Under the pieces are notes generated by a model that saw only the letters and a program-made list of their open reading frames with translations, was not told the origin of the DNA and ran no database searches. A program made the position numbers and the translations under genes. A DNA stretch of 64,000 bases from Bacteroidales bacterium. Lineage in GTDB: Bacteria > Bacteroidota > Bacteroidia > Bacteroidales > G3-4614. The number at the start of each line of letters is the position of its first letter. Positions within the stretch are counted from its first letter, which is position 1. Where the stretch lies: assembly GCA_015061035.1 (NCBI GenBank), contig SUXK01000002.1:246292-310291 (forward strand). The letters are read 5' to 3'. This document shows, piece after piece, positions 36,334 to 45,369 of this stretch.

Positions 36334-37629
36334 TTACTTTACCGAACCAAATAGTTCGTAGTTTGATGATGATGTGATTTTTACCGTATAGAACTCTCCA
36401 ATTTGAAGTGTTTTTTCTTTTGATATTAAGACCTCGGGATCTACCTCAGGTGAGTCAAATTGTGTGCGACCTATATAGTAATCGTCCTCCTCTCGGTCTA
36501 TTATCACCCTTAACTCTTCTCCCTCTTTTTGTGCATTTATCTCAGCAGAGATCTCGGCCTGCAGAGCCATAAGAGTATCTAAACGTTTTTGTTTAACCTC
36601 TTCGGGAATGTCATCGGTATAGTTCTCGGCAGAGTATGTTCCCTCCTCTTCGGAGTAGGTAAATGCCCCCATACGTTCAAATCGGGCATATCTTACAAAC
36701 TCCATTAGTTCTGTGAAATCCTCTTCGGTTTCACCCGGGAAACCTACCATAAGGGTTGTTCTTAGATGTATGCCTGGAACCTCTTTGCGTATGCGTTCAA
36801 TAAGTTGGTAAGTTTGTTGTTTTGTTACATTACGATGCATACGAGTGAGCATATTGTCACTGATGTGCTGTAATGCTATATCAAGGTATTTACACACCTT
36901 GTTGTTTTGTGCCATCACTGGCAATAGTTCATATGGAAAGTGTGCAGGATAGGCATAGTGCAGGCGTATCCACTCTATTCCCTCTACTTTTGACAACTCC
37001 TCTACAAGTTTAGGGAGTTGGTATGATTTATAGATATCTAATCCGTAATATGTAAGGTCTTGTGCAATGAGTTGTAACTCTTTTACCCCCATTGCAGCGA
37101 GACCTTGTGCCTCCTCTACCAAATCTTCTATTGGGCGAGATTTATATTTTCCTGTGATAATGGGTATTGCACAATAGGCACATGTACGGTTACACCCTTC
37201 TCCAATTTTCAGATAGGCATAGTGCGAGGGAGTTGTTAAGACCCTGCTATTTGCGAGTGCTTGATTATACTCTCCGCCTACCTCTTTTACTATATTCTCC
37301 CAATCGAATTTACCAAAGAAGCCATCTACTTCGGGTATCTCCTCTATAAGTTCTGAAGCATAGCGTTGCGACAGACACCCCATAACATAAAGGCGTTTTA
37401 TCTTTCGTGCCTTTTTGGCTTGGCAGAAGTTGAGTATCATATTTATTGACTCCTCTTTTGCATCGCCTATGAAACCGCATGTATTTATAATAACTATCTC
37501 TCCTTTTACATTATCGGAATCGTGATATACTTCATAACCCAACTCCTTAAACTGCTTAATTAGTTTCTCGGAATCTACAAGGTTCTTTGAACATCCAAGT
37601 GTTATTATATCAATGCGATTTTTTTGCAT
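36334..37629 (-). CDS. rimO: Ribosomal protein S12 methylthiotransferase (RimO)
   Basis: A 431-residue radical-SAM enzyme that methylthiolates a conserved aspartate of ribosomal protein S12. It has the N-terminal UPF0004 domain (IITLGCSKNLVDSE, INTCGFIGDAKEES, VMGCLSQRY, which supply the three cysteines of the auxiliary cluster). The radical-SAM motif CNRTCAYCAIP is present, and a C-terminal TRAM domain (about 365-431) closes the protein. The VDSEK and DGFFG segments favour RimO over MiaB. It lies 5 bp after ftsY. Confidence 0.94.
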   Translation of the reverse strand: MQKNRIDIITLGCSKNLVDSEKLIKQFKELGYEVYHDSDNVKGEIVIINTCGFIGDAKEESINMILNFCQAKKARKIKRLYVMGCLSQRYASELIEEIPEVDGFFGKFDWENIVKEVGGEYNQALANSRVLTTPSHYAYLKIGEGCNRTCAYCAIPIITGKYKSRPIEDLVEEAQGLAAMGVKELQLIAQDLTYYGLDIYKSYQLPKLVEELSKVEGIEWIRLHYAYPAHFPYELLPVMAQNNKVCKYLDIALQHISDNMLTRMHRNVTKQQTYQLIERIRKEVPGIHLRTTLMVGFPGETEEDFTELMEFVRYARFERMGAFTYSEEEGTYSAENYTDDIPEEVKQKRLDTLMALQAEISAEINAQKEGEELRVIIDREEDDYYIGRTQFDSPEVDPEVLISKEKTLQIGEFYTVKITSSSNYELFGSVK

Positions 37630-37634
37630 ACCTT

Positions 37635-38594
37635 TTACTCTTTTTCGCTAAACAATGAATCTACAAACTCTTTACGGTTGAATGGTTGTAAATCCTCTAT
37701 ACCCTCACCTAATCCTATATATTTCACAGGTATTTTAAATTGGTCAGATATTCCTATTACAACTCCACCTTTTGCTGTTCCATCGAGTTTTGTTACAGCA
37801 AGTGCGTTGATTTCAGTGGCAGCCATAAACTGTTTTGCTTGTTCAAAGGCATTTTGTCCTGTTGAGCCATCCAATACAAGAAGAATTTCGTCAGGTGCAC
37901 CAGGAACAACTTTATCCATAACTCTACGGATTTTTGACAACTCATTCATTAACCCAACTTTGTTATGAAGACGCCCTGCTGTATCGATAATTACCACATC
38001 GGCATCGTTTGCTTTTGCCGAAGAGAGTGTATCAAATGCTACTGATGCAGGATCGCTTCCCATCTGTTGTTTGATTACGGGAACACCTACGCGCTCTCCC
38101 CAAATATCTAACTGCTCAACTGCAGCTGCTCTGAATGTGTCGGCAGCACCAAGATATACTTTCTTTCCTGCTTTTTTGAATTGATATGCAAGTTTTCCTA
38201 TGGTAGTTGTCTTTCCAACTCCGTTTACTCCAACTACCATTATCACATAGGGATGACGATCTGTTGGTGTATCAAATCCATTACCATCAGTTGTAGAGTT
38301 TTCAGTTAAAAGAGCAACTATCTCTTCACGCAAGATGGTTTGCAACTCTGATGATGATAAATATTTATCTCGTGCAACACGTTGCTGAATACGCTCAATT
38401 ATACGTAGTGTTGTTTCGATACCCACATCTGACGTAATTAGAACCTCTTCCAAATCATCAAGCAAATCATCATCTACTTTGCTTCTTCCTGCTACTATAC
38501 GTGCAAGTTTAGAAAAGACTCCTGTCTTGGTCTTCTCTAAACCTTTATCTAATGTCTCTTTCTCTTTTTTAGAGAAGAAATCAAAAAATCCCAT
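37635..38594 (-). CDS. ftsY: Signal recognition particle receptor FtsY
   Basis: A 319-residue SRP-family GTPase that docks Ffh-bound ribosomes at the membrane. The NG domain covers nearly the whole protein: the helical N domain (about 20-95), P-loop VGVNGVGKTTTIGKL, GAADTFRAAAVEQL, VIIDTAGRLH, and AVTKLDGTAKGG, then GLGEGIEDLQPF. The long acidic A domain of E. coli FtsY is absent, as in many Bacteroidetes; only a basic-acidic stretch (residues 1-20) precedes N. Its partner ffh lies at 57.1 kb. It heads the ftsY-rimO-men run and follows a terminator-like hairpin. Confidence 0.96.
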   Translation of the reverse strand: MGFFDFFSKKEKETLDKGLEKTKTGVFSKLARIVAGRSKVDDDLLDDLEEVLITSDVGIETTLRIIERIQQRVARDKYLSSSELQTILREEIVALLTENSTTDGNGFDTPTDRHPYVIMVVGVNGVGKTTTIGKLAYQFKKAGKKVYLGAADTFRAAAVEQLDIWGERVGVPVIKQQMGSDPASVAFDTLSSAKANDADVVIIDTAGRLHNKVGLMNELSKIRRVMDKVVPGAPDEILLVLDGSTGQNAFEQAKQFMAATEINALAVTKLDGTAKGGVVIGISDQFKIPVKYIGLGEGIEDLQPFNRKEFVDSLFSEKE

Positions 38595-38615
38595 ACTATA
38601 ATTGATATTTATAAC

Positions 38616-38655
38616 AAAAGGCTGTCGGGGTGTTTATAGCACTCCAACAGCCTTT
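38616..38655 (-). terminator. Terminator-like hairpin between DUF4295 gene and ftsY
   Basis: On the minus strand AAAGGCTGT pairs with ACAGCCTTTT, with further pairing of GGAGTG to CACCCC allowing mismatches, and a short T-run follows. It likely separates ribosomal-protein transcription from ftsY, perhaps incompletely. Confidence 0.7.
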
Positions 38656-38674
38656 ACTCTTTATTGTAGATAAC

Positions 38675-38827
38675 TTATTTTGCAAGTTTCTCGTTTACTT
38701 TCTCGTTTGGTACCATCTCCTCTTCGAAGATATATGCACCTGTTTTAGGAGACTTTACCATTTTAATTACTTTTGAGTAGGTACGTCCCTCACCTTTTTG
38801 CAATGATGCGACTGTTTTCTTTGCCAT
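38675..38827 (-). CDS. DUF4295 small protein in ribosomal-protein operon
   Basis: A 50-residue, lysine-rich protein (MAKKTVASLQKGEGRTYSKV start, VNEKLAK end). It matches the DUF4295 family that in Bacteroidetes is always encoded next to rpmB and rpmG. I infer a ribosome-associated role from this location and from its small, basic sequence. It starts 7 bp after the rpmG stop. Confidence 0.9.
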   Translation of the reverse strand: MAKKTVASLQKGEGRTYSKVIKMVKSPKTGAYIFEEEMVPNEKVNEKLAK

Positions 38828-38834
38828 ATCTTAA

Positions 38835-39023
38835 TTATTTTATCTCTTTATGAACTGTTACACGTTTTAAGATAGGATTGTATTTTTTAAGTTCCAACCT
38901 CTCGGTGGTATTCTTACGGTTCTTTGTTGTAATGTAACGTGAAGTACCAGGCATACCGCTCTCTTTATGCTCTGTACACTCAAGAATTACTTGAACTCTG
39001 TTACCTTTAGCTTTCTTTGCCAT
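38835..39023 (-). CDS. rpmG: 50S ribosomal protein L33
   Basis: A 62-residue basic protein with the L33 pattern: [38 protein letters not shown] and a final HKEIK. It retains only one Cys of the zinc-binding CxxC pairs, so it is a cysteine-poor (C-minus) L33 form. It lies 22 bp after rpmB and 7 bp before the DUF4295 gene. Confidence 0.95.
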   Translation of the reverse strand: MAKKAKGNRVQVILECTEHKESGMPGTSRYITTKNRKNTTERLELKKYNPILKRVTVHKEIK

Positions 39024-39045
39024 ATCTGATTCTTACTTTTTAAAA

Positions 39046-39279
39046 TTAAATAAAACCTTTTTGAGCAGCTTGTTTCAATGCTGCATCAAGACCAATTTTG
39101 TTAATTAAACGAAGTCCTGCAGCAGATACGTTGAGGTCAATCCAACAATCTTGCTCTACCCAGTAAAACTTCTTTGTAAACAAGTTGACATTGAATCTTC
39201 TCTTTGTACGTCTTTTAGAGTGAGATACGTTATTGCCAACCAACGCTTGCTTTCCGGTAATTTGACAAATTTTTGACAT
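39046..39279 (-). CDS. rpmB: 50S ribosomal protein L28
   Basis: A 77-residue protein with the L28 signature: [34 protein letters not shown] and a C-terminal [16 protein letters not shown]. It is the first gene of the small ribosomal operon, and a TATCTTTG box lies about 230 nt upstream on the same strand. Confidence 0.95.
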   Translation of the reverse strand: MSKICQITGKQALVGNNVSHSKRRTKRRFNVNLFTKKFYWVEQDCWIDLNVSAAGLRLINKIGLDAALKQAAQKGFI

Positions 39280-39661
39280 CTTATTATACTGTTTTTATAT
39301 TAATTTCAACACCTATTTAAAACAGAGTGCAAAATAAGCAAATTTTATTCACACTACCAAATTTTAAGACACGAAATTACGAGACAGCGCAATTTTTGCC
39401 TTTAAATCTGTTAAAATCAGAATGTTTAGTAAGCATCATTCAAACACCCCGATGAATAAAATATTGATTTATTTAACCTCTGAACTATATTCGGCTCTTG
39501 TTTTCGGGTGCAAAGATACAACTTTTTGGCGTAATATTATAATTTATAGTAACTTTTTATTGTTAAATATTTTAGTTGTTAATATCAGTTATTAGGTCAT
39601 TTAAGGCATTATTGTCAATAAGGTTACTAAAATAATTGAAATATTTGATAGAAACCAACAA
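39280..39661. other. 382-bp leader region upstream of rpmB
   Basis: No gene. A minus-strand TATCTTTG box at 39511-39518 would give rpmB a leader of about 225 nt. A leader that long could host autoregulation by a ribosomal protein, but I could not draw a convincing fold. Positions 39540-39661 are AT-rich with no features seen. Confidence 0.45.
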
Positions 39662-40591
39662 CTAATAATTAGATAGTGCTATATTTACGTTCATCATATA
39701 CTTCTCTATTGTTGATGATTTTAGTATAGCCTTTTTCTCTCGCTTTAACATATCGGGTAAAAGATACTCCCAATAGGGTTTCATCTTGCTTAAAAATTGG
39801 GTATTGCCAAGCAGGCGTGGAGATAATTGATTATACATTGCATCGTGCATTGTTTTTATGAGGATACGTTTCTCCCCGTGCGTAAACTCTCGATCCTCTT
39901 TATACTCTTGCGCTAAGGCCGGGTTTGCGAGTAGTCCTCTTCCTAACATTACGGCTTCTACATTAGGAAACTGTTCCTCAATGCGTTTTATGTCTGATAG
40001 TGTAGTTATATCTCCATTATATATTACAGGGTGTTTACACTCTTTGTAAAAATTGGCAAATGCCTCTATATCTACTGCCTTCTTATATTGTTCTAACCCC
40101 AAACGTGGGTGCATGGTTATGCTATTTAAAGGGACAGAGTTTAATATGGGCATTAACTGTTGCCACTCATCTTTACTCTCCCACCCTAAACGCATCTTCA
40201 CTGAGAATGATATATCGCTGTTTTGTGCAACCTCTTGCATTAACTCCTTCACCATTTGAGGATATGGCAATATTCCTGCTCCTCGCTTTCGTTTGGCTTG
40301 TAATATAAATGAACACCCCATATTTATATCTACCCTTTTATAACCCTCACTACGGAGTAGTTGCAAAAGAGGGTGCATCTCTTCTGGTGTTGAGGCTATT
40401 ATCTGCGGTATCAGATTGGGTACACTGTTATTCTTTTGCTCTATGTCGCGAATATCTTTGCTGCGTATTTCGTTTCGCTCATATCGCAAAAATGGCGTAT
40501 AGTAGGCATCTACTCCTGAAAATACCGAGTGGTGCAGATTTCGCCAGACCGCCTCAGTGTATCCTTGTAATGGTGCTGAATATATTTTCAT
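39662..40591 (-). CDS. dus: tRNA-dihydrouridine synthase
   Basis: A 309-residue flavoenzyme that reduces uridines in tRNA D-loops. The TIM-barrel landmarks are MKIYSAPLQGYTEAVWR, PQIIASTPEE, VDINMGCSFILQAKRKRGAGIL, FSVKMRLGW, ITMHPRLGLEQY, PVIYNGDI and VMLGRGLLANP. In the GCS motif the usual catalytic Cys neighbourhood (NxGCP) reads NMGCSFILQ, so the proline is replaced. A TATCTTTG box ends only 5 nt before the ATG, so the mRNA may lack a leader. Confidence 0.9.
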   Translation of the reverse strand: MKIYSAPLQGYTEAVWRNLHHSVFSGVDAYYTPFLRYERNEIRSKDIRDIEQKNNSVPNLIPQIIASTPEEMHPLLQLLRSEGYKRVDINMGCSFILQAKRKRGAGILPYPQMVKELMQEVAQNSDISFSVKMRLGWESKDEWQQLMPILNSVPLNSITMHPRLGLEQYKKAVDIEAFANFYKECKHPVIYNGDITTLSDIKRIEEQFPNVEAVMLGRGLLANPALAQEYKEDREFTHGEKRILIKTMHDAMYNQLSPRLLGNTQFLSKMKPYWEYLLPDMLKREKKAILKSSTIEKYMMNVNIALSNY

Positions 40592-40596
40592 AACTA

Positions 40597-40604
40597 CAAA
40601 GATA
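40597..40604 (-). promoter_or_regulatory. -7 box directly before dus
   Basis: The minus strand reads TATCTTTG, then 5 nt, then the dus ATG at 40591-40589. If used, transcription starts at or next to the start codon. No clear -33 element was found. Confidence 0.45.
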
Positions 40605-40624
40605 GTTTATTTTTGAATATTTAC

Positions 40625-40632
40625 TAACTTTG
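40625..40632 (+). promoter_or_regulatory. -7 box of the AmgK-RapZ gene
   Basis: TAACTTTG matches TAnnTTTG and lies 31 nt before the ATG at 40664. Confidence 0.5.
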
Positions 40633-40663
40633 CGATAAGAGTCAATATAGGCTACCTTTATTT

Positions 40664-42085
40664 ATGAATATTTTAAGCGAGTTATATTATAAGGTCATAG
40701 GAGAACAACCTAAATCGGTTGTGAAACTTTCGGGTGATGGTTCAAACAGAACTTATTACAGATTATCATCAAATAGCAATAGTTTAATTGGTGTTAGCGG
40801 TGTCTCTTTTGATGAGAACAACGCTTTTATTTCTATTGCAAACGTATTTAACGAGTGTGGTATTAACGCCCCAAAAGTTGTTGTGGTTAGTAGTGATGGC
40901 ATGCACTATTTGCTTGAGGACTTGGGTGATGACACTCTGTTTACGCTACTTAAAGATAGCCGAGAGTGTGGCGTTTTTAATGACAATGATTGTGAAATGC
41001 TATGCCACACAATGGAGTTACTTGCCGATATTCAATTTAAGGTTGGAGAAAAGTTAGACTTCTCTGTATGCTACCCTGTTTCTGATTTTGATAGGGTGTC
41101 GGTTTTCTGGGATTTGAACTACTTTAAATATTGCTTTTTAAAGGGTGTAGGCATTGAGATTGATGAACCTGCGTTAGAGAGAGAATTCAACACTATTTGC
41201 TCCCTTTTGATGGAGGAGAACGACAATACTTTCTTATACAGAGATTTTCAATCGCGCAATATAATGTGGCATAACAACAAGCCTTATTTTATAGATTTTC
41301 AAGGTGGCAGACGTGGTCCTATATATTATGATGTGGCTTCGTTTGTGGGACAGACTCGTGCCAAATACAGCAACGAAGTTTGCGAAAAGATGATTGACGC
41401 ATACCTTAACTCTCTTTCAAAATATAAAAATATTAAGAAAGAGTTACTTATTGAAAAACTTAATTTATTTAGAATCTTCCGTCTTCTTCAAACTTTGGGG
41501 ACATACGGATATAGAGGACTATTTGAGAGAAAGAAGGCTTTTATTGATCCTATACCTACAACTCTAAACCAAATTAAAGAGTTGCTAAATAACTACAAGG
41601 TTTCCCTCCCTTACCTTTGCATCGTAATGGCAGAGGTTGCTTCTCTTCCACGTTTTAAACCATGTGAATATAAGGGGTTGACGGTTGATGTTACGAGTTT
41701 TTCGTATCACAGAGGTATTCCAGATGACTATTCGGGCAATGGCGGTGGTTTTGTTTTTGATTGCAGAGCCATTCATAACCCCGGCAGATATGAAGAGTAC
41801 AAAAAACTTAATGGAACGGATACTCCTGTTATTGAGTTTCTGGAACGAGAAAGCAATATCTCCGAGTTTTTAGATAACGCCTACGCTATGGTTGATAATA
41901 TGGTTGATACTTATCTAAAACGTGGCTTTACTCATATTCAAATTTGTTGCGGCTGCACTGGCGGTCAACACCGCTCGGTTTATAGTGCAGAGCATATTGC
42001 AAAACATATTTCCGAGAAGTTTGGCGTAAGGGTTAATGTTAAGCATATTATGTTGAACCGCTCTTATACTATACCCGAAAGATGA
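40664..42085 (+). CDS. AmgK-like sugar kinase fused to RapZ C-terminal domain
   Basis: A 473-residue two-domain protein. Residues 1 to about 315 form an aminoglycoside-phosphotransferase-type kinase: the nucleotide loop LSGDGSNRTYYRL (22-34), the catalytic YRDFQSRNIM (192-201, Asp194 and Asn199), and the metal-binding IDFQGGRRGP (210-219, Asp211). It resembles AmgK, which phosphorylates the anomeric hydroxyl of MurNAc or GlcNAc. Residues about 343-466 match the RapZ C-terminal domain (SFSYHRGIP, FVFDCRAIHNPGR, VIEFLERE, CGCTGGQHRSVYSAEHIAKH), which in E. coli RapZ binds glucosamine-6-phosphate. The N-terminal RapZ ATPase domain is absent. The gene overlaps the MurU-like gene by 4 bp. The fusion suggests a salvage kinase with an amino-sugar-phosphate sensor. 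Confidence 0.88.
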   Translation: MNILSELYYKVIGEQPKSVVKLSGDGSNRTYYRLSSNSNSLIGVSGVSFDENNAFISIANVFNECGINAPKVVVVSSDGMHYLLEDLGDDTLFTLLKDSRECGVFNDNDCEMLCHTMELLADIQFKVGEKLDFSVCYPVSDFDRVSVFWDLNYFKYCFLKGVGIEIDEPALEREFNTICSLLMEENDNTFLYRDFQSRNIMWHNNKPYFIDFQGGRRGPIYYDVASFVGQTRAKYSNEVCEKMIDAYLNSLSKYKNIKKELLIEKLNLFRIFRLLQTLGTYGYRGLFERKKAFIDPIPTTLNQIKELLNNYKVSLPYLCIVMAEVASLPRFKPCEYKGLTVDVTSFSYHRGIPDDYSGNGGGFVFDCRAIHNPGRYEEYKKLNGTDTPVIEFLERESNISEFLDNAYAMVDNMVDTYLKRGFTHIQICCGCTGGQHRSVYSAEHIAKHISEKFGVRVNVKHIMLNRSYTIPER

Positions 42086-42822
42086 ATGCAATTATTTTGG
42101 CGGCAGGATTAGGCACTCGCCTTCGCCCACTTACTGATAATACTCCAAAAGCATTGGTTGAGGTGGGTGGTAAAACTATGCTTGAACACCAGATTTTAAA
42201 TCTTAAAAAGGCTGGGGTTAGTAATATTGTAATTAACATTCACTATTTTGGTGAGCAGATTATTGAGTTCTTAAAGGCAAATAACAATTTTGGCTTGAGT
42301 ATCACGATTTCTGATGAGCGAGATTTATTACTCGATACTGGTGGCGGTATTGCAAAGGCTGGCTCTTTGTTTGAAAACGATGCTCCTATCCTTGTTCACA
42401 ATGTTGATATTTTTACAAACGTGGATTTGAAAAAAATTTACAGCGAGAGTGATAAATACGATGTTATGCTGATTACCGAAAAGCCTCGTTCAAATAGGGT
42501 TTTATATTTTACCAACAACCAACTTTGTGGTTGGAGGAATAAAGCAACCAATGAAACAATATTAACCGATGAAGAGTATATCCCTAACGCAAATGATGAA
42601 CGTGCGTTTATGGGAATACACGTTTTAAATGCTAAAACTATTAGGTTAATGAGAGAATACAAAGAGGCTTTTCCGCTTATTCCTTTTTATATGAACGCAT
42701 CAAAAACGGGAGAACTCAACATTGGCGAAATGTTTTGCGGAGATGATATTATAAGGATTGATGCAGGTAAACCTGAGGTTCTTGCCGAGTGTAAAGAGAT
42801 TATAGATAAGTTTTATCTGTAA
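42082..42822 (+). CDS. murU: MurU-like sugar-1-phosphate nucleotidyltransferase
   Basis: A 246-residue nucleotidyltransferase with the signature ILAAGLGTRLRPLTDNTPK (residues 4-22) and the metal-binding aspartate in VHNVDIFTNVD. The KALVEVGGKTMLEHQILNL stretch and the small size resemble MurU, which turns MurNAc-1-phosphate into UDP-MurNAc. The ATG overlaps the stop of the AmgK-RapZ gene (ATGA), so kinase and transferase are made together, as in the Pseudomonas AmgK-MurU pathway that recycles peptidoglycan sugars and bypasses de novo UDP-MurNAc synthesis. Other sugars cannot be excluded. Confidence 0.85.
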   Translation: MNAIILAAGLGTRLRPLTDNTPKALVEVGGKTMLEHQILNLKKAGVSNIVINIHYFGEQIIEFLKANNNFGLSITISDERDLLLDTGGGIAKAGSLFENDAPILVHNVDIFTNVDLKKIYSESDKYDVMLITEKPRSNRVLYFTNNQLCGWRNKATNETILTDEEYIPNANDERAFMGIHVLNAKTIRLMREYKEAFPLIPFYMNASKTGELNIGEMFCGDDIIRIDAGKPEVLAECKEIIDKFYL

Positions 42823-42834
42823 TTAGAAGATTAC

Positions 42835-42860
42835 AAAGAAGGAAGGGTTCCTACTTCTTT
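42835..42860. terminator. Probable bidirectional terminator between murU and cinA
   Basis: AAAGAAG-GAA and TTC-CTACTTCTTT form a stem with a small bulge and a GGG loop between two convergent genes. It is weaker than the other terminators here. Confidence 0.5.
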
Positions 42861-42868
42861 CGTCTTAT

Positions 42869-44116
42869 CTATTTAATTGTTCTTAAATTTAATATCATAT
42901 CATATAGTGCTAAATCAATGAAACGTTCTATGTTTCTCATTCTATTTGCAGAGGGTATAGTTACAAGGCGTGATTGAACTTTGCCGTTATAATATACTGC
43001 AATAGCGATAGTACCAACAGGTTTTTGTTTGCTCCCTCCCGATGGTCCTGCGATTCCAGAAGTTGCTATTGCACAATCGGTTTTAAATTTATTGGCAACT
43101 CCTTTTGCCATCTGCTCAACTACTTGTGTGCTTACTACGCCATATTTATTGATAATCTCCTCCTCTACTCCAAGTTGATTAACTTTTACACTATTATCAT
43201 ATGCTACAACTCCCCCCATAAATACTGCTGAGGCTCCTGCAACAGAGGTTATTTTTGAGGCTATTCCACCACCTGTGCAACTCTCGGCTGTTGATATTGT
43301 ATAGTTTTTATCTTTTAAATGGTTGATAAGTATCTCTTCAAGTGTTAAGTCTTCGTAACTTATTATATTATCACCAAGCAATTCGTCCAACTTTAATGTT
43401 GCTTCGTACATATCGCAATAGAGTTGTTCGGCATCGTTACCTCGTGCTGTTAATCTCAAACGTATTAGGTTTGGTTTGGGAAGATAGGCAAGTTTTATAG
43501 TTGATGGCAGTGATGCCTCGTACTCTGTTAAATAGATTGCTAATTTTGACTCGGTAAAGCCTGTTACTATACGTGTTGAGTGAAATATTTTATCAGTTGT
43601 TGCACATCGTTCAAACATTGGCAACACAGAGTCTTCTATAAGTTTTTGCATTTCGTATGGCACACCCGGCAGAGATATTAGCATCTTACCATCTCGTTTG
43701 AATATCATACCCGGTGCTGTTCCCACAACGTTTGGTAACACTTTACAACAATCTGGCACCATTGCTTGTGAACGTGTTAAAGAGTTCATCTCTTTACCTA
43801 ATCGGGCAAACAGTGCGTCATTATTATCTTGTGTTGCTTGAGAAAAGATCATCTCTCCTCCAAATATCTTACAAAGTGTCTTTTTGGTTATATCATCATT
43901 GGTTGGACCTAATCCGCCTGTTACAATTACGGCTTCGGCTCTCTGCATTGACTCCTCTACGGCTGAAATTATCTCTTCTTCTCGGTCTCTTACAACGGTT
44001 GTTCGCATTATCTCAATACCAATAGGGTTTAGTTTTCGGGCTATATAACCCGAATTTGTATCGGTTACTTGTCCTATTAGTAACTCATCTCCAATGACTA
44101 TTATTTCACACTTCAT
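42869..44116 (-). CDS. cinA: CinA-like nicotinamide-nucleotide amidase
   Basis: A 415-residue protein of the CinA family. The N-terminal COG1058 (MoaB-like) domain has IVIGDELLIGQVTDTNSGYI, AVIVTGGLGPTNDD and ISLPGVPYEMQKL. The C-terminal CinA deamidase domain (about 255-415) has STAESCTGGGIASKIT and ATSGIAGPSGGSKQKPVGT. These proteins hydrolyse NMN or ADP-ribose-type compounds in pyridine nucleotide recycling. The gene lies 12 bp after the M48 protease gene in a tsaD-M48-cinA run. Confidence 0.93.
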   Translation of the reverse strand: MKCEIIVIGDELLIGQVTDTNSGYIARKLNPIGIEIMRTTVVRDREEEIISAVEESMQRAEAVIVTGGLGPTNDDITKKTLCKIFGGEMIFSQATQDNNDALFARLGKEMNSLTRSQAMVPDCCKVLPNVVGTAPGMIFKRDGKMLISLPGVPYEMQKLIEDSVLPMFERCATTDKIFHSTRIVTGFTESKLAIYLTEYEASLPSTIKLAYLPKPNLIRLRLTARGNDAEQLYCDMYEATLKLDELLGDNIISYEDLTLEEILINHLKDKNYTISTAESCTGGGIASKITSVAGASAVFMGGVVAYDNSVKVNQLGVEEEIINKYGVVSTQVVEQMAKGVANKFKTDCAIATSGIAGPSGGSKQKPVGTIAIAVYYNGKVQSRLVTIPSANRMRNIERFIDLALYDMILNLRTIK

Positions 44117-44128
44117 ATTTTTGACTCT

Positions 44129-45364
44129 CTAATCCTTTTTTATTGCTAATATTCTTTGTAAGAGCGTTGGATGCGAATAGTAGAACTTAACGTATAGTTT
44201 ATCGGGAGTAAGGTTACTCAACGATTTTACCGAGATTTTTTTGAGTGCAGATACTAACTCCTCGCCCAAACCATACTCCGCTGCAAAATTGTCGGCTTGA
44301 TACTCTGCTCTACGTGATACACCATTCATAAACAAACTTGTTACCATATCTATTGGTGTATATAATATACCAAATGCAATGAGAGAAAGAGCAAATGCTG
44401 GAGTTGTTACTCCCATTGCCTCTGCCATTGTTGTGCTTGTTAAGGTTAAAGACAACACATATAGTTGTATTAGCATTGCTACTGCTGCAAGCACAAAATT
44501 TTGCAATGTATGACGTTTTTTATAATGCCCGATTTCGTGCGCCAATACTGCTACTATCTCTTGTGTTGTAAGTTCATCAATGAGTGTATCATAAAGAACT
44601 ATTCTTTTCTTTTTACCCATACCAGAGAAATAGGCATTTGCTTTGGTTGAACGTTTTGAACCATCTATTACATAGATATTGGTAATCTCAAACCCTGCTT
44701 TTTGACCGAATTTCTCGATTTCATCGCGTAATTCGCCCTCAGGCAATGGTGTTTGCTTATTAAACAATGGTACTATTATTTGTGAATAGAATAGATTCAT
44801 AATCAATGATACTCCAATTGATACCAAGAACGCCGCCCACCAAAAGTTTGTTCCCAAAAGGGTGTATAACCACACTATAAGGGATATTAATCCTCCGCCT
44901 AACACAGCAAGTAATATTAACGATTTTATCTTGTCTGCAATAAATGTTTTTGGTGTGGTTTTATTGAAACCAAAACGCTCCTCTATTACGAATGTATCGT
45001 AAATTTGAAATGGCAACATTAACATATCATATACCAAAAAGAGAATAGCAAAGTATATAAGTGTAACTCCTATAGGATTGGTTGTTATGGTCAAACAATA
45101 ATTGTATATTGTTCCAAATGTTTGAGTAAATAACAGCACTACCATAAGTATGGTTGTGAATGTTGATGTTATCAAAGAAAATCGGTTGTTTGTTCTAAAA
45201 TAACTTTGTTGCTTGGCATACTTATCTGCATCATACAAACCTTCTAACTGTGGCGGTATTTGCAATGTTGCTGCTTTTTGATTACGATATGATAACCACT
45301 CCGAAACTAAATACTCGGCTATGGTTATTGCTACGATTATGATTAATAGTGTTACGCTATTCAT
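44129..45364 (-). CDS. M48-family membrane metallopeptidase (Ste24-like)
   Basis: A 411-residue membrane protease. The start is taken at MNSVTLLIIIVAITIAEYL; the frame extends 16 codons upstream into tsaD without family support. Several membrane segments are visible (near residues 3-20, 60-85, 97-125, 160-195 and two around 290-340). The zinc site is HEIGH in VAVLAHEIGHYKKRH, with the third ligand Glu in EYQADNFAAEYG. The layout matches CAAX prenyl protease 1-like enzymes, which in bacteria probably handle membrane protein quality control. It lies 5 bp after tsaD. Confidence 0.92.
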   Translation of the reverse strand: MNSVTLLIIIVAITIAEYLVSEWLSYRNQKAATLQIPPQLEGLYDADKYAKQQSYFRTNNRFSLITSTFTTILMVVLLFTQTFGTIYNYCLTITTNPIGVTLIYFAILFLVYDMLMLPFQIYDTFVIEERFGFNKTTPKTFIADKIKSLILLAVLGGGLISLIVWLYTLLGTNFWWAAFLVSIGVSLIMNLFYSQIIVPLFNKQTPLPEGELRDEIEKFGQKAGFEITNIYVIDGSKRSTKANAYFSGMGKKKRIVLYDTLIDELTTQEIVAVLAHEIGHYKKRHTLQNFVLAAVAMLIQLYVLSLTLTSTTMAEAMGVTTPAFALSLIAFGILYTPIDMVTSLFMNGVSRRAEYQADNFAAEYGLGEELVSALKKISVKSLSNLTPDKLYVKFYYSHPTLLQRILAIKKD

Positions 45365-45369
45365 TGTTA

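Noticed and set aside
39280..39661. Riboswitch or ribosomal-protein leader upstream of rpmB
   Set aside because: The leader is long enough, but I could not draw a conserved fold or recognise a known motif, so it is not called.
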